Origin: Pelosinus sp. UFO1
Lineage (GTDB): Bacteria; Bacillota; Negativicutes; DSM-13327
Direction of reading: 5' to 3'
Length of the DNA stretch: 64,000 nt
Assembly: GCF_000725345.1 (NCBI RefSeq)
Contig: NZ_CP008852.1
Span: 1,269,693-1,333,692, forward strand
Shown piece by piece: positions 27,200 through 35,366 of this stretch. Made by a program: the position numbers and the translations under genes. Below the pieces are notes generated by a model, which searched no databases, had not been told where the DNA came from, and saw only the letters and a program-made list of their open reading frames with translations. The first letter of the stretch is position 1; every line of letters begins with the position of its first letter.

Positions 27200-29161
27200 C
27201 TAATTCCCTTTTCGCGCCATTAAGTTGGATACTTTATTTGCAAAGCTGATAGGGTCTTCTGGGAGTAGACCTTCAATTAACATTGCCTGCACATACAATA
27301 GGTCGCAATAGTCTTTGAAGGCTTCTGAATCAGGAGTAGCTTCATGTAAATCCTTTAAGACATGGAACACATCGTGATTTGGATTTAATTCTAGAATTCT
27401 GCTAGCTTTGTACATGGTATTATTCATTTCTGACAAGATTTGCTCCATGGAAAGACTAATGCCATTATCATCACTAACCAAGCAGACAGCACTGGATTTC
27501 AGACGATTACTAATCTTCACATCCGCTATCTTGCCTTTCAATTGTTCTTTGATGGCCTTAATTAGAGACTCATTTTCTTTTAATATAGCTTCCGTATCTT
27601 TTTTAGCTTCAGGAGAGTCGATATCATCCAAGTTTAATTCCCCGCGGCTAATGGACTGGAACTTTTTCTCTTTATACTCTTGTAAAGCATCGATTGTAAA
27701 TTCATCAACCTGATCATATAGGTAGAGAACTTCAATCCCTTTTTCTTTCAGCAGTTCCATTTGTGGTAAGCGTTCTACGGAAGCTCGATCTTTACCTGTC
27801 GCATAATAAATGACTTTTTGGTTTTCCGCTATACGCTTCGTATAGTCATCCAAAGTAGTCAACTCTTCAGTTGCGTGGGAAGAAGCGAAGAGTAATAAAT
27901 CTTTTAATTTATCGCGGCTTTGGAAATCCGTGTAAGCTCCCACTTTAATAGCCTTACCAAATTCCTTCCAGAAGGTTTCGTATTTAGGACGATCTTTGGA
28001 GAGTAAATTTTCTAAAGTTTTTAATACGCTTTTCTCTAGATTTTTGCCAATTAGCTTTAATTGCTTACTGTGTTGCAACAGCTCCCTAGAGATGTTAAGG
28101 GAGAAGTCGGAGGAATCCACTAAGCCTTTAACGAAACGCAAATATTCTGGGAGTAGATCTTGGCAGTTGTCCATGATGAAGACTTGTTTTGAATAGAGGC
28201 GAATTCCAGAAGTAGTTTTTTGAGTGTACAAATCAAAAGGCGCACGGGAAGGGATAAAGAGTAAGCTTGTGTACTCTACTGTTCCTTCTGCTTTGGAATG
28301 AATAAGTTCTAGTGGATCTTCCCAGTCATGAAAGAGATTTTTGTAAAAGGTATGATATTCTTCTGCCGAGATTTCGTTCTTATTACGAGTCCATAAAGGA
28401 GTCATTGAGTTTAAGGTACGAATCTCTACTGTTTGGGTTGCTGGCGCATCTTCGATTACCTTGCCATCTTCATCTTTTGGTTTTTCTTCTTTAATGAAGT
28501 TCATTTTAATTGGGTAACGGATGTAATCCGAATATTTTTTTATTAATTCTTCGATGGTATGACGGTTTAGAAAATTGTCTTTAGAGCCGCCTGCAGAACG
28601 AAACTCTTCATTAAGGGTGATACTAATGGTAGTACCCCGTTTTTCCTTATCCACTTCTTCAATCGTATAGGTTCCATCTCCGCTAGACTGCCATTTGACA
28701 CCTTTTGCTTGTCCAGGGGCACGAGTGATTAGGGTTACTTTATCGGAAACCATAAAGGCAGAGTAAAAACCTACGCCAAATTGGCCGATTAATTCATTGT
28801 CAGTAGCTGTTTCCTTCTCTTTTAATTTCTGCAAGAAGGATTTAGTTCCTGATTTGGCAATGGTCCCAATATTTTCGACGACTTCATCATAGGTCATACC
28901 AATACCATTATCCGATATGCTTAGGGTATGAGTGGCTTCATCGGGAACAATGAAAATTTCAAAATTGGAGTCTCCTTCGAGTAAATCATGATTTGTTAAA
29001 GACTCGAAACGAATTTTATCGATAGCATCGGAGGCGTTAGAGATAAGTTCTCTTAAAAAGATTTCCTTATTTGTATAAATAGAGTGAATCATCAAATCTA
29101 ATAATTGCTTAGTTTCCGCTTGAAATTCCATAGTTTGTTTCGTTTTTGCTGCTTGGCTCAT
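27200..29161 (-). CDS. htpG: Hsp90-family molecular chaperone HtpG
   Basis: 653 residues, the standard length. N-terminal GHKL ATPase motifs: ELISNASDAIDKIRF, ISDNGIGMT, and GQFGVGFYSAFMV. The middle domain has the catalytic-loop Arg region (INVSRELLQ-like LNISRELLQHSKQL) and the C-terminal dimerisation domain ends without MEEVD, as in bacteria. ATP-driven folding of client proteins in the cytoplasm. A perfect CIRCE element and a good promoter lie upstream, so expression is likely heat-induced through HrcA. Confidence 0.97.
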   Translation of the reverse strand: MSQAAKTKQTMEFQAETKQLLDLMIHSIYTNKEIFLRELISNASDAIDKIRFESLTNHDLLEGDSNFEIFIVPDEATHTLSISDNGIGMTYDEVVENIGTIAKSGTKSFLQKLKEKETATDNELIGQFGVGFYSAFMVSDKVTLITRAPGQAKGVKWQSSGDGTYTIEEVDKEKRGTTISITLNEEFRSAGGSKDNFLNRHTIEELIKKYSDYIRYPIKMNFIKEEKPKDEDGKVIEDAPATQTVEIRTLNSMTPLWTRNKNEISAEEYHTFYKNLFHDWEDPLELIHSKAEGTVEYTSLLFIPSRAPFDLYTQKTTSGIRLYSKQVFIMDNCQDLLPEYLRFVKGLVDSSDFSLNISRELLQHSKQLKLIGKNLEKSVLKTLENLLSKDRPKYETFWKEFGKAIKVGAYTDFQSRDKLKDLLLFASSHATEELTTLDDYTKRIAENQKVIYYATGKDRASVERLPQMELLKEKGIEVLYLYDQVDEFTIDALQEYKEKKFQSISRGELNLDDIDSPEAKKDTEAILKENESLIKAIKEQLKGKIADVKISNRLKSSAVCLVSDDNGISLSMEQILSEMNNTMYKASRILELNPNHDVFHVLKDLHEATPDSEAFKDYCDLLYVQAMLIEGLLPEDPISFANKVSNLMARKGN

Positions 29162-29211
29162 GTAGGAAGTCTCCTTTTTATTATGTAATTAATTTATAGA
29201 TTACTTCTTTG

Positions 29212-29238
29212 TTAGCACTCTCAATATGCGAGTGCTAA
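29212..29238 (-). promoter_or_regulatory. CIRCE operator (HrcA binding site)
   Basis: TTAGCACTC-N9-GAGTGCTAA, a perfect match to the consensus. It lies 10 bases after the -10 box and about 50 bases before the htpG ATG, where HrcA binding would block transcription. Confidence 0.97.
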
Positions 29239-29247
29239 CTTTCTTAT

Positions 29248-29276
29248 ATAATACCTTGATTGTTATTTGAAATCAA
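29248..29276 (-). promoter_or_regulatory. htpG promoter
   Basis: On the minus strand TTGATT (29276-29271), 17-base spacer, TATTAT (29253-29248). Start site predicted near 29241, just at the edge of CIRCE. Confidence 0.8.
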
Positions 29277-29400
29277 GATATTAACCATCCAAATTTACGC
29301 AATAATAACATTTTTTTACCGCTTTTATTCAATTTACTAGCGAAATTATATTATCTTTCGTTTTTAAATGAATGTCTCATTCCAATATAAATAAGAGAAA

Positions 29401-29443
29401 ATATGTGGGCCGCTGTAGCTTGGTGCTACAACGGCCCACATAT
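29401..29443. terminator. Long hairpin, probable terminator
   Basis: ATATGTGGGCCG (29401-29412) pairs with CGGCCCACATAT (29432-29443), and inside it TGTAGC pairs with GCTACA. It lacks a strong T run. It lies 50 bases after the zinc-ribbon gene stop and would end its transcript before htpG. Confidence 0.6.
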
Positions 29444-29493
29444 TTATAAATGATAGTATGAGCTTGGGGCAGATATCGGAAAGAAATCATGAA

Positions 29494-29802
29494 CTACGTT
29501 GAGAGATGTTGTTTTGCATGGAAGGCTGATTGGATAGCCTTTTGAATTGTTTCAGTATTAATTCGTTCAGTCCACTTATCGAAATAACAAGGATAACTTG
29601 TTCTGCATGAACTGCATTCTATAAATTGCTTAGTATCCTTTTGCTCTCGATTATCATATAAGTGGGGAAGAAGTTCTTCCGTATTATTAATTCCGGGTGC
29701 ATTGGAATCTATGACATATGAATATTCATAGGTAGCTTGGTATTTTAATATAAGATGGTCACTATTACAAACGGGACATACAACAGAATTGGTTTGGGTC
29801 AT
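29494..29802 (-). CDS. Small zinc-ribbon-like protein of unknown function
   Basis: 102 residues from ATG 29802 (GGGGGA upstream; an in-frame start 39 bases earlier has no binding site). Two cysteine pairs, CPVC near residue 9 and CSSC near residue 62, could bind one zinc. The rest is polar with a helical C-terminus (TIQKAIQSAFHAKQ). No signal peptide or membrane segment. I do not recognise the family. Single gene between two divergent/convergent neighbours. Confidence 0.65.
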   Translation of the reverse strand: MTQTNSVVCPVCNSDHLILKYQATYEYSYVIDSNAPGINNTEELLPHLYDNREQKDTKQFIECSSCRTSYPCYFDKWTERINTETIQKAIQSAFHAKQHLST

Positions 29803-30101
29803 AGTAGTTCCCCCTATCTTAGTTTTGTTTGGCGCCTTCAACCTTCGTATTCATTTGTATTATATCCATATTTTAAGAGTATCAAACCGTAAGGATAAAG
29901 CCAGGGTTTTTGTTAAAAGTACATTCTCTGTTCTCACTCCACACGGTATGGGTGGTAATTTGATAAGAATGAGAAAAATTCTAGGCTTAAAAATAAAATC
30001 ATTCCAAGGATTAATGTAATGCTGATAATTTTTTTGTACATACTAAGTGTAAATATTGTAGTTTTTCCGAACAATCAGATGTAAATAAAGGAGTCGATTT
30101 T

Positions 30102-30497
30102 ATGAATAAAGTGATTCAATTTCTAACTGACAACACAACATTCTACCTTGCCACGGTTGATGGTGATGCCCCAAGAGTACGGCCCTTCGGATTTGTTATG
30201 AACTATAAAGATAAGATGTATTTTTGTACTAGCAATCAAAAAAATGTATACAAGCAGCTAAAAGCAAATCCTCAATTTGAAGTGTCTACAACTTCAAAAA
30301 CAGGGGAATGGTTACGTCTAAGAGGGAAAGCTGTTTTTGATACAAATAAGGAAACGAAACAAGCCGCATTGGACTCTGCCCCTTTTCTGAGTAGCATGTA
30401 TAGTGTTGATGATCCAAATTTTGAAGTGTTTTATATTGAAAATGCAGAGGCCAAATTTTACAATAGGACGGGTATTTCTGAAACGATCAACTTTTAA
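30102..30497 (+). CDS. Pyridoxamine 5'-phosphate oxidase-family flavin-binding protein
   Basis: 131 residues, one split-barrel domain. Motifs TFYLATVDGDAPRVRPFGFV, YFCTSNQKNVYKQLKANP and EWLRLRGKAVF are typical of the small PNPOx-like proteins that bind FMN or F420. The exact reaction is not known; several relatives are reductases or stress proteins. AAAGGAG precedes the ATG. A decayed relative lies at 62763. Confidence 0.88.
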   Translation: MNKVIQFLTDNTTFYLATVDGDAPRVRPFGFVMNYKDKMYFCTSNQKNVYKQLKANPQFEVSTTSKTGEWLRLRGKAVFDTNKETKQAALDSAPFLSSMYSVDDPNFEVFYIENAEAKFYNRTGISETINF

Positions 30498-30587
30498 GCA
30501 ATTGTTATTGAATTATAGCAATTGAGGTCTATTTTACCTCTTATTTTAATTAAAGTTATGGCAATAATACTATTGGAGGTGATAAAT

Positions 30588-30701
30588 ATGAAAGAACAGA
30601 AATGCAAACAAGAACAAAATAGAAAAGAAAATAAGAACGTTGAATTTGCAAAAGAAATTTTTAATAAAGAAAATAAGAAGCAAAATAAAGAAAAATGCTA
30701 A
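30588..30701 (+). CDS. 37-residue Lys/Glu/Asn-rich protein, possible minor spore protein
   Basis: A very strong ribosome site (GGAGGTGAT) lies seven bases before ATG 30588, and the frame runs to TAA 30701. The product is highly hydrophilic, with Cys at position 6 and at the C-terminus. The central NVEFAKEIF resembles the E-(F/I)-A-S-E cleavage motif of small acid-soluble spore proteins cut by the GPR protease, and the composition (K, E, N, Q) resembles gamma-type SASP. This is a hypothesis only. An 18-base perfect palindrome GGTGGCTATATAGCCACC (30712-30729) follows and may end the transcript. Confidence 0.55.
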   Translation: MKEQKCKQEQNRKENKNVEFAKEIFNKENKKQNKEKC

Positions 30702-30838
30702 AATAACAAAAGGTGGCTATATAGCCACCTCTTATATTGCAATTAAGGACTTATTGCATATTAGAACCCGGATCAGGATTTTGGAAGGCTGGCGGTTGAA
30801 AAATTTTAAGATCAATTTGAATTCTATAGAATAGAAAA

Positions 30839-30892
30839 AAGATCAGCCCTACTTGCTAACATTTGTTATTTGCGTAGTTAGGGCTGATCTTC
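30839..30892. terminator. Bidirectional terminator
   Basis: AAGATCAGCCCTA (30839-30851) pairs with TAGGGCTGATCTT (30879-30892 region) around a long loop. It sits three bases from the feoB stop and ends both opposing transcripts. Confidence 0.75.
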
Positions 30893-30894
30893 GA

Positions 30895-32298
30895 TTATAC
30901 TAGGTTAAGTAGTCGTGCTGTCTGGGCTACTAAAAAGCATACCAAAAATGCAACTGTAGTGGGAATTATGAAAGTCAGAAAGGTCCATTTTTTACTACCC
31001 GTTTCTTTGTAAGCAGATAGAAGGGCAGTAGTGCAAGGCCAATGTAATAGGCAAAACAGCATAGTACAAACGGCCGTTAGCCAAGTCCAATTATTATGGA
31101 TCAGAATATTTCGCAGTTCCTCAAGACTTTCAAACTCCATCATCTGACCTGAGGATAAATAACACATTAAAAGGATTGGCATAACAATTTCATTCGCAGG
31201 CAGGCCCAGGATAAAAGCTAAGAGGATAAAACCATCAAGGCCAATGGCATAACCGAGAGGCTGCAGCCAAGCCGCCAAGTGACCAATAATACTTAATTCT
31301 CCTATGTAGATATTTGCCAGCAGCCAGGTGATGGCACCTGCTGGGGCTGCCATTATGATGGCTCGTTTTAAGACAAAGACAGTGCGGTCGATGAGAGAAC
31401 GATAAAAGATAGGACCGAATTGGGGTTTGCGATAGGGCGGGAGCTCTAAGACTAAAGAAGACGCTTCCCCTTTTAATATAGTGTGGGATAATGCCCAAGA
31501 TACGGCAAAAGTTACTAAAACTCCAAGCATAACCAAGCACGTAACTACGAGAGAAGCCACTACAGTTTCTAGCTCTGAAATAAACATGCCGCCCATAAAG
31601 ATAGTAGCAATGGCGATTAGCGTGGGAAAGCGTCCATTGCATGGCACAAAATTATTAGTTAAAACGGCAATCAGACGTTCTCTTGGAGAGTCGATAATAC
31701 GACAGGAGATCACTCCAGCGGCGTTACAGCCGAAGCCCATACACATAGTGAGAATTTGTTTACCGCAGGCATGACACTTTTTAAATAGATTATCTAAATT
31801 AAAAGCTACTCTTGGTAAGTAACCAAGATCCTCTAAGAGGGTGAATAATGGGAAAAATATCGCCATAGGCGGCAACATAACAGCTACAACCCAAGCTAGC
31901 CCTCGATACATACCAAGGACGAGCACACCAGTTAACCAATTTGGTGCTCCAGCGATTTCAAACCATACTAATAATTGATCTTGAAAAGCAAAAAGCGCAT
32001 CTCCAATTATCTCTGAAGGAACATTTGCTCCGGTTATTGTGATCCAAAAGATGGTACTAAGTAATAGCAGCATAATTGGATACCCGAATAGTCGTGAGGT
32101 TAGAATATCGTCTAGCTTACTATCCCAACTGCGATTTTCAGAAATTTGTTTTGTAATCGCCGGCCTAGCTATCGCCTCGGCGTTGGCATAAATGTCAGAA
32201 ACAATTTGATCGCCTAAATTTTCATGATTGAGACGGATTTTTTCCGCTTCAATGCATATTTCTTCTAAAGTCATCATAGGTTTAATTGTAGCATTCAT
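30895..32298 (-). CDS. feoB: FeoB membrane half (ferrous iron permease domain, split gene)
   Basis: 467 residues. About 65 soluble residues that look like the end of the FeoB helical domain are followed by the permease with two Gate domains. Conserved segments: MCMGFGCNAAGVISCRIID, RERLIAVLTNNFVPCNGRFP, and LILGLPANEIVMPI-like LAFILGLPANEIVMP. It carries Fe2+ across the inner membrane. It overlaps the preceding GTPase gene by ATGA and has its own AGGAGG eight bases upstream, so it is a true separate gene, not a sequencing frameshift artefact by appearance. Confidence 0.93.
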   Translation of the reverse strand: MNATIKPMMTLEEICIEAEKIRLNHENLGDQIVSDIYANAEAIARPAITKQISENRSWDSKLDDILTSRLFGYPIMLLLLSTIFWITITGANVPSEIIGDALFAFQDQLLVWFEIAGAPNWLTGVLVLGMYRGLAWVVAVMLPPMAIFFPLFTLLEDLGYLPRVAFNLDNLFKKCHACGKQILTMCMGFGCNAAGVISCRIIDSPRERLIAVLTNNFVPCNGRFPTLIAIATIFMGGMFISELETVVASLVVTCLVMLGVLVTFAVSWALSHTILKGEASSLVLELPPYRKPQFGPIFYRSLIDRTVFVLKRAIIMAAPAGAITWLLANIYIGELSIIGHLAAWLQPLGYAIGLDGFILLAFILGLPANEIVMPILLMCYLSSGQMMEFESLEELRNILIHNNWTWLTAVCTMLFCLLHWPCTTALLSAYKETGSKKWTFLTFIIPTTVAFLVCFLVAQTARLLNLV

Positions 32299-33065
32299 AC
32301 TGCGGCCTCCTGTAAATATGTCAAACTCAAACCTAAGTAGCTTGTAATACTTTTTATAAAAGCCTGATCACCATCTAGCAGGCGTAGTGCTACCCATCGA
32401 GAATTTAAATTAGGGCCTATTACTCTTGCAATATTAGGTAGGAGTTGTTGGATTGCATTTTCTACTTCCGGAGAATACTTAATTTGTCTAGGGGTTCCTA
32501 TGCACGAGCCTATAGACATTTCATATAACCCTTGACGTAGTTCGTCAAGGCCTACTCCATTTCGGGCGGCAGTGGCGATAACTGGCACGCCCAATTCTTT
32601 TTGTAAGGCAGGAATATTGATTTGTATATTTTTTTTTGTCGCTTCATCCATCAAATTGACACAAACAATCACTTTAGACGTTATCTCCATGACTTGCAAA
32701 GCTAAATTGAGATTGCGTTCGAGACAAGTGGCATCAAGTACTACTAGTGTAGCATCGGGTTTGCCAAAACAAATAAAGTCTCTGGCTACTTGCTCTTCGA
32801 CAGTATGAGCCAAGATGGAATAGGTACCAGGTAAATCTACCATTAAAAAAGAGTGGTCAAGATAGGTAAAATTGCCTTGGGCATTATCAACTGTTTTTCC
32901 AGGCCAGTTACCTGTATGCTGGTGTAATCCTGTTAGCGCATTAAATACAGTACTCTTACCCACATTCGGATTACCAGCTAAGGCTACGGTAAATTGTCCT
33001 GGACGCGTTGTAATGCCAAAATGCTCATGTAAAATCCTATGGTGTTCATCACGATTATTGCTCAT
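32295..33065 (-). CDS. feoB: FeoB GTPase half (split gene)
   Basis: 256 residues from ATG 33065, preceded by TAGGAGG; a longer upstream frame is not supported. G-protein motifs: GNPNVGKST (31-39), DLPGTY (77-82), NLMD (137-140), then a helical domain to the end. In usual FeoB (~700-770 residues) this module is fused to the permease; here it stops in the helical domain at the permease gene's start codon. Part of feoA-feoB-feoB. Confidence 0.93.
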   Translation of the reverse strand: MSNNRDEHHRILHEHFGITTRPGQFTVALAGNPNVGKSTVFNALTGLHQHTGNWPGKTVDNAQGNFTYLDHSFLMVDLPGTYSILAHTVEEQVARDFICFGKPDATLVVLDATCLERNLNLALQVMEITSKVIVCVNLMDEATKKNIQINIPALQKELGVPVIATAARNGVGLDELRQGLYEMSIGSCIGTPRQIKYSPEVENAIQQLLPNIARVIGPNLNSRWVALRLLDGDQAFIKSITSYLGLSLTYLQEAAV

Positions 33066-33084
33066 TTTGATGTTCCTCCTAATA

Positions 33085-33333
33085 TTAGTTGGTGAGATTA
33101 ACAGTAATTTGGCTAGCATCTTCACTGCGTAAAGCAATGAGAGTATCTCTCACTAAGTAAGCTATTGGATCTCCTGATGGACTTTTTCGTATACATTGCA
33201 CAGGTGTCCCAGGAACCATACCTAGATCAAGAATGCGTCGGCGTAATAAACCTTGCAAATTAAGGGATACGACTTGACAAATAGATCCTATCCCTAAGGA
33301 TGATAATGGAACAGTAGTTGATAATGTATTCAT
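33085..33333 (-). CDS. feoA: FeoA ferrous iron transport accessory protein
   Basis: 82 residues with an SH3-like FeoA fold: LSSLGIGSICQVVSL, RRRILDLGMVPGTPVQ and IALRSEDASQI. It supports FeoB function, probably by contact with its cytoplasmic part. AAGGAG precedes the ATG; the FeoB GTPase gene starts 19 bases after its stop. Confidence 0.93.
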   Translation of the reverse strand: MNTLSTTVPLSSLGIGSICQVVSLNLQGLLRRRILDLGMVPGTPVQCIRKSPSGDPIAYLVRDTLIALRSEDASQITVNLTN

Positions 33334-33351
33334 GCTAAAATCTCCTTGTTT

Positions 33352-33386
33352 AATATGTTTTGTAGACGCTGGTTACAAAACATATT
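33352..33386. promoter_or_regulatory. Perfect inverted repeat just before feoA
   Basis: AATATGTTTTGTA (33352-33364) and TACAAAACATATT (33374-33386), 13-base perfect arms with a 9-base spacer, ending about five bases before the feoA Shine-Dalgarno. It may be an operator or an mRNA hairpin that affects translation start. Confidence 0.6.
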
Positions 33387-33516
33387 TTATTTTTACTTAA
33401 TTGTTGATTCCCATTTTGATAAGCGGGTGGTTCTTCTCTCTTTAGAGTAGAGGGAAACTGATAGGGTTGATGACAGTTTTACTATAAGAGATCGCGTTTT
33501 AACATAGGAACTGATA

Positions 33517-33564
33517 TTAGCCGTGGCTAACATTTCTTTTAAAAAAATAGTTAGCCTTGGGTAA
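33517..33564. promoter_or_regulatory. Two tandem TTAGCC-GGCTAA-like boxes upstream of feoA
   Basis: TTAGCCGTGGCTAA (33517-33530) is a perfect 6+6 dyad; TTAGCCTTGGGTAA (33551-33564) is a one-mismatch copy, 34 bp apart centre to centre. The half-site resembles DtxR/IdeR/MntR-type metal repressor boxes. A weak minus-strand -10 (TAATAT) overlaps the first box. Probable iron- or manganese-responsive operator of the feo operon. Confidence 0.55.
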
Positions 33565-33756
33565 CATGTAGATAACTTAATTTACTATATGAAAAGCGAA
33601 AGGTTTTTGTTACTTACATAGGAAGCTGTCAAGAAATATAGAATAAATTAAATTTTTCGAGTTTTGGTAATTGTGTCCCGTATCATCAAAAAAACTAAAG
33701 AAAATTATTTTATTTTAAATGGGGCAACATATAAGAAAAAGGAAAGGTGGGTAATT

Positions 33757-34143
33757 ATGCAGGATTATTGCGGTAGTAATGGTTGCTATATGTTAGAGTC
33801 AAGTGAGGACTTTGATGGTGAGTTTCTTGAAATTTATCTTAATAGTCCAGTTGTCTATGTTCTTGACAATAATGGTAGCAGTGTTCGTGTAGTAGGTGGG
33901 GACCGCCCTGAACCTGATATTATCTTTGAGTTATTCAAAAATGATGAAGATGGTGTCTTATTAACTGATAAGATGGAAGTGCCTTCATTATTTTTACATG
34001 GTGTTAAGGAGTTCATAATAGCACTCTTGCAGTATGATAGAGAGGATTTCGGTACAAAGGAAGGACTTTTAAAGGCTGTAGAAAGTCTACTCGACAAGGA
34101 AGGCGCAGAATGGGGTATTGTTCATGAATCCGCAGCGGAATGA
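33757..34143 (+). CDS. Small acidic protein of unknown function
   Basis: 128 residues from ATG 33757, with AAAGGTGGG just upstream; a longer frame from a TTG at 33664 lacks such a site. Acidic, soluble, no signal peptide. Two cysteines near the start (DYCGSNGCYML), then a region predicted as strands (FLEIYLNSPVVYVLDNNGSSVRVVGG) and C-terminal helices. I do not recognise the family. Lies between the divergent feo operon and the C39-like gene. Confidence 0.65.
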   Translation: MQDYCGSNGCYMLESSEDFDGEFLEIYLNSPVVYVLDNNGSSVRVVGGDRPEPDIIFELFKNDEDGVLLTDKMEVPSLFLHGVKEFIIALLQYDREDFGTKEGLLKAVESLLDKEGAEWGIVHESAAE

Positions 34144-34184
34144 TTGACTAATGACTTCATAAGATTAGTGTGTTTTAAAAAGAA

Positions 34185-34234
34185 AATGAAGACTTTTGCT
34201 TGTGCTAACACATGGCAGAGGTCTTCATTATTTT
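34185..34234 (+). terminator. Terminator
   Basis: AATGAAGACTT (34186-34196) pairs with AGGTCTTCATT (34219-34229), with an inner hairpin (TTGTGCTAACACA), followed by ATTTTA. The remaining ~220 bases before 34457 show nothing I can name. Confidence 0.65.
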
Positions 34235-34456
34235 ATAGTAAGATTTTTACAATAGCATAGCTAAACTACATACTAGTAGAAAGAATGCAACAGAATGAAC
34301 AGTTAGTGTTTTATAAGGTATCACTATTTTACTTGACTTAGTTATTCTAAATAGATAGAGTTTATTAATAATGGCAAGTATCCGCACGTAAGATAGGGAA
34401 TAGAAAAAATATGTTCTCCTGTACTATCAGTAATGCGGTGAAAGGGGGAGTGAGAT

Positions 34457-35077
34457 ATGGAAGTTAAGCATCCTGAATGGTTACAGATTCAATCAGATAA
34501 CCAAACATTATATGGTTACAATCAGGAGTGGTATAAGACTTCGTTTCAAAGAACGAGGGGCTGCGGACCAACAGCTGCTGCCATGTTGCTTTTATATCTG
34601 AATAAACGAGTAATAGAATCTCTGCCATACCAGGGCCATAGTATTCCTGCTATAACAAAGGTACTTGAAGACGTATGGAATTTTGTTACTCCTGGATGGT
34701 TGCTAGGACTGAATAGCACTAACAAGTTTTGTAAGGGTATGGAGGCTCTTTTGAGGCATTATAGGCTAGCTTGGCGATGTCATGTACTGAGCATTCCTAT
34801 GTTTAGATCTAGTCGGCCATCCCTTACGAAAGTTGTAAAGTTTTTGGAAGAGGGGATTGCTTCAGATTGTCCCATCGCATTTTTAAACCTTCACAAAGGG
34901 CGAGAGATAGCCTTGGAGAGCTGGCATTGGATTGTGCTAATCGCTTTATCCTATGATGCAGAACAGAAACGTTATATTGCTACCTGTTATGATGGAGGCC
35001 GCTTGGTTACATTTGATGTAGGTCTATGGCTGGAAACTAGCAGCTTCGGGGGCGGTTTTGTCTATATAACAGTTTGA
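34457..35077 (+). CDS. C39-like cysteine-peptidase-fold protein, cytoplasmic
   Basis: 206 residues. RGCGPTAAAMLLLYL near residue 37 has the Cys-Gly-Pro helix of papain-like C39-type peptidases, SWHWIVLIAL near residue 155 supplies the His, and CYDGG or a later Asp could complete the site. There is no signal peptide and no ABC-transporter partner, so it is not a normal bacteriocin-processing C39 protease. Substrate unknown. AAAGGGGGAG precedes the ATG. Confidence 0.65.
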   Translation: MEVKHPEWLQIQSDNQTLYGYNQEWYKTSFQRTRGCGPTAAAMLLLYLNKRVIESLPYQGHSIPAITKVLEDVWNFVTPGWLLGLNSTNKFCKGMEALLRHYRLAWRCHVLSIPMFRSSRPSLTKVVKFLEEGIASDCPIAFLNLHKGREIALESWHWIVLIALSYDAEQKRYIATCYDGGRLVTFDVGLWLETSSFGGGFVYITV

Positions 35078-35100
35078 AAGAATGAGGATATAAAAGTAAA

Positions 35101-35135
35101 ATGCAGCCAACCTACGAAAGGTGGCTGCATCTTTT
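35101..35135 (+). terminator. Terminator after the C39-like gene
   Basis: ATGCAGCCAACCT (35101-35113) pairs with AGGTGGCTGCAT (35119-35130), followed by CTTTT. The dispersed repeat begins directly at its T run. Confidence 0.8.
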
Positions 35136-35233
35136 ACGGAATCAGAAAGTATAACACTTTCTTGATTCCAAGTAAGAACGACTAAGGCTTCTGCCTGCGT
35201 CCGAGGATTTGGCACAAGCAAGTCTTTTCTTAT
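35132..35233 (+). repeat. Dispersed structured repeat, copy A (102 bases)
   Basis: Almost identical to copy B at 60359-60463: differences are one substitution and three missing bases. Internal structure: hairpin 1 GGAATCAGAAAGT/ACTTTCTTGATTCC, hairpin 2 AGGC/GCCT, hairpin 3 GACTTGGC/GCCAAGTC (weaker in this copy) followed by TTTTCTTAT. It begins in the T run of a terminator and lies between convergent genes. Confidence 0.9.
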
Positions 35234-35237
35234 ATAA

Positions 35238-35366
35238 TTAGGGTCTTTGAGGTTTCCTCTGTGTGTTAACTGTTCGGTCACTTCTCCGGTTGGAAACATC
35301 TTTAGGATCACCGAAAGTGACCTTTTTAGAATTAGCGACGATTTTCTGTTTATGTACAATATCCAT
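35238..35366 (-). CDS. 42-residue basic protein of unknown function
   Basis: GGGAGGTGAT lies just before ATG 35366, an excellent ribosome site, and the frame runs to TAA at 35240-35238. The product is strongly basic (many K and R; VTFGDPKDVSNRRSDRT) with no hydrophobic segment. It ends five bases from repeat copy A. I do not recognise it; a nucleic-acid-binding or spore-associated peptide would fit its charge but this is a guess. Confidence 0.5.
   Translation of the reverse strand: MDIVHKQKIVANSKKVTFGDPKDVSNRRSDRTVNTQRKPQRP

Noticed and set aside
31235-31642. 135-codon minus-strand frame inside feoB
   Set aside because: It is an out-of-frame read of the permease half, with no start signal.
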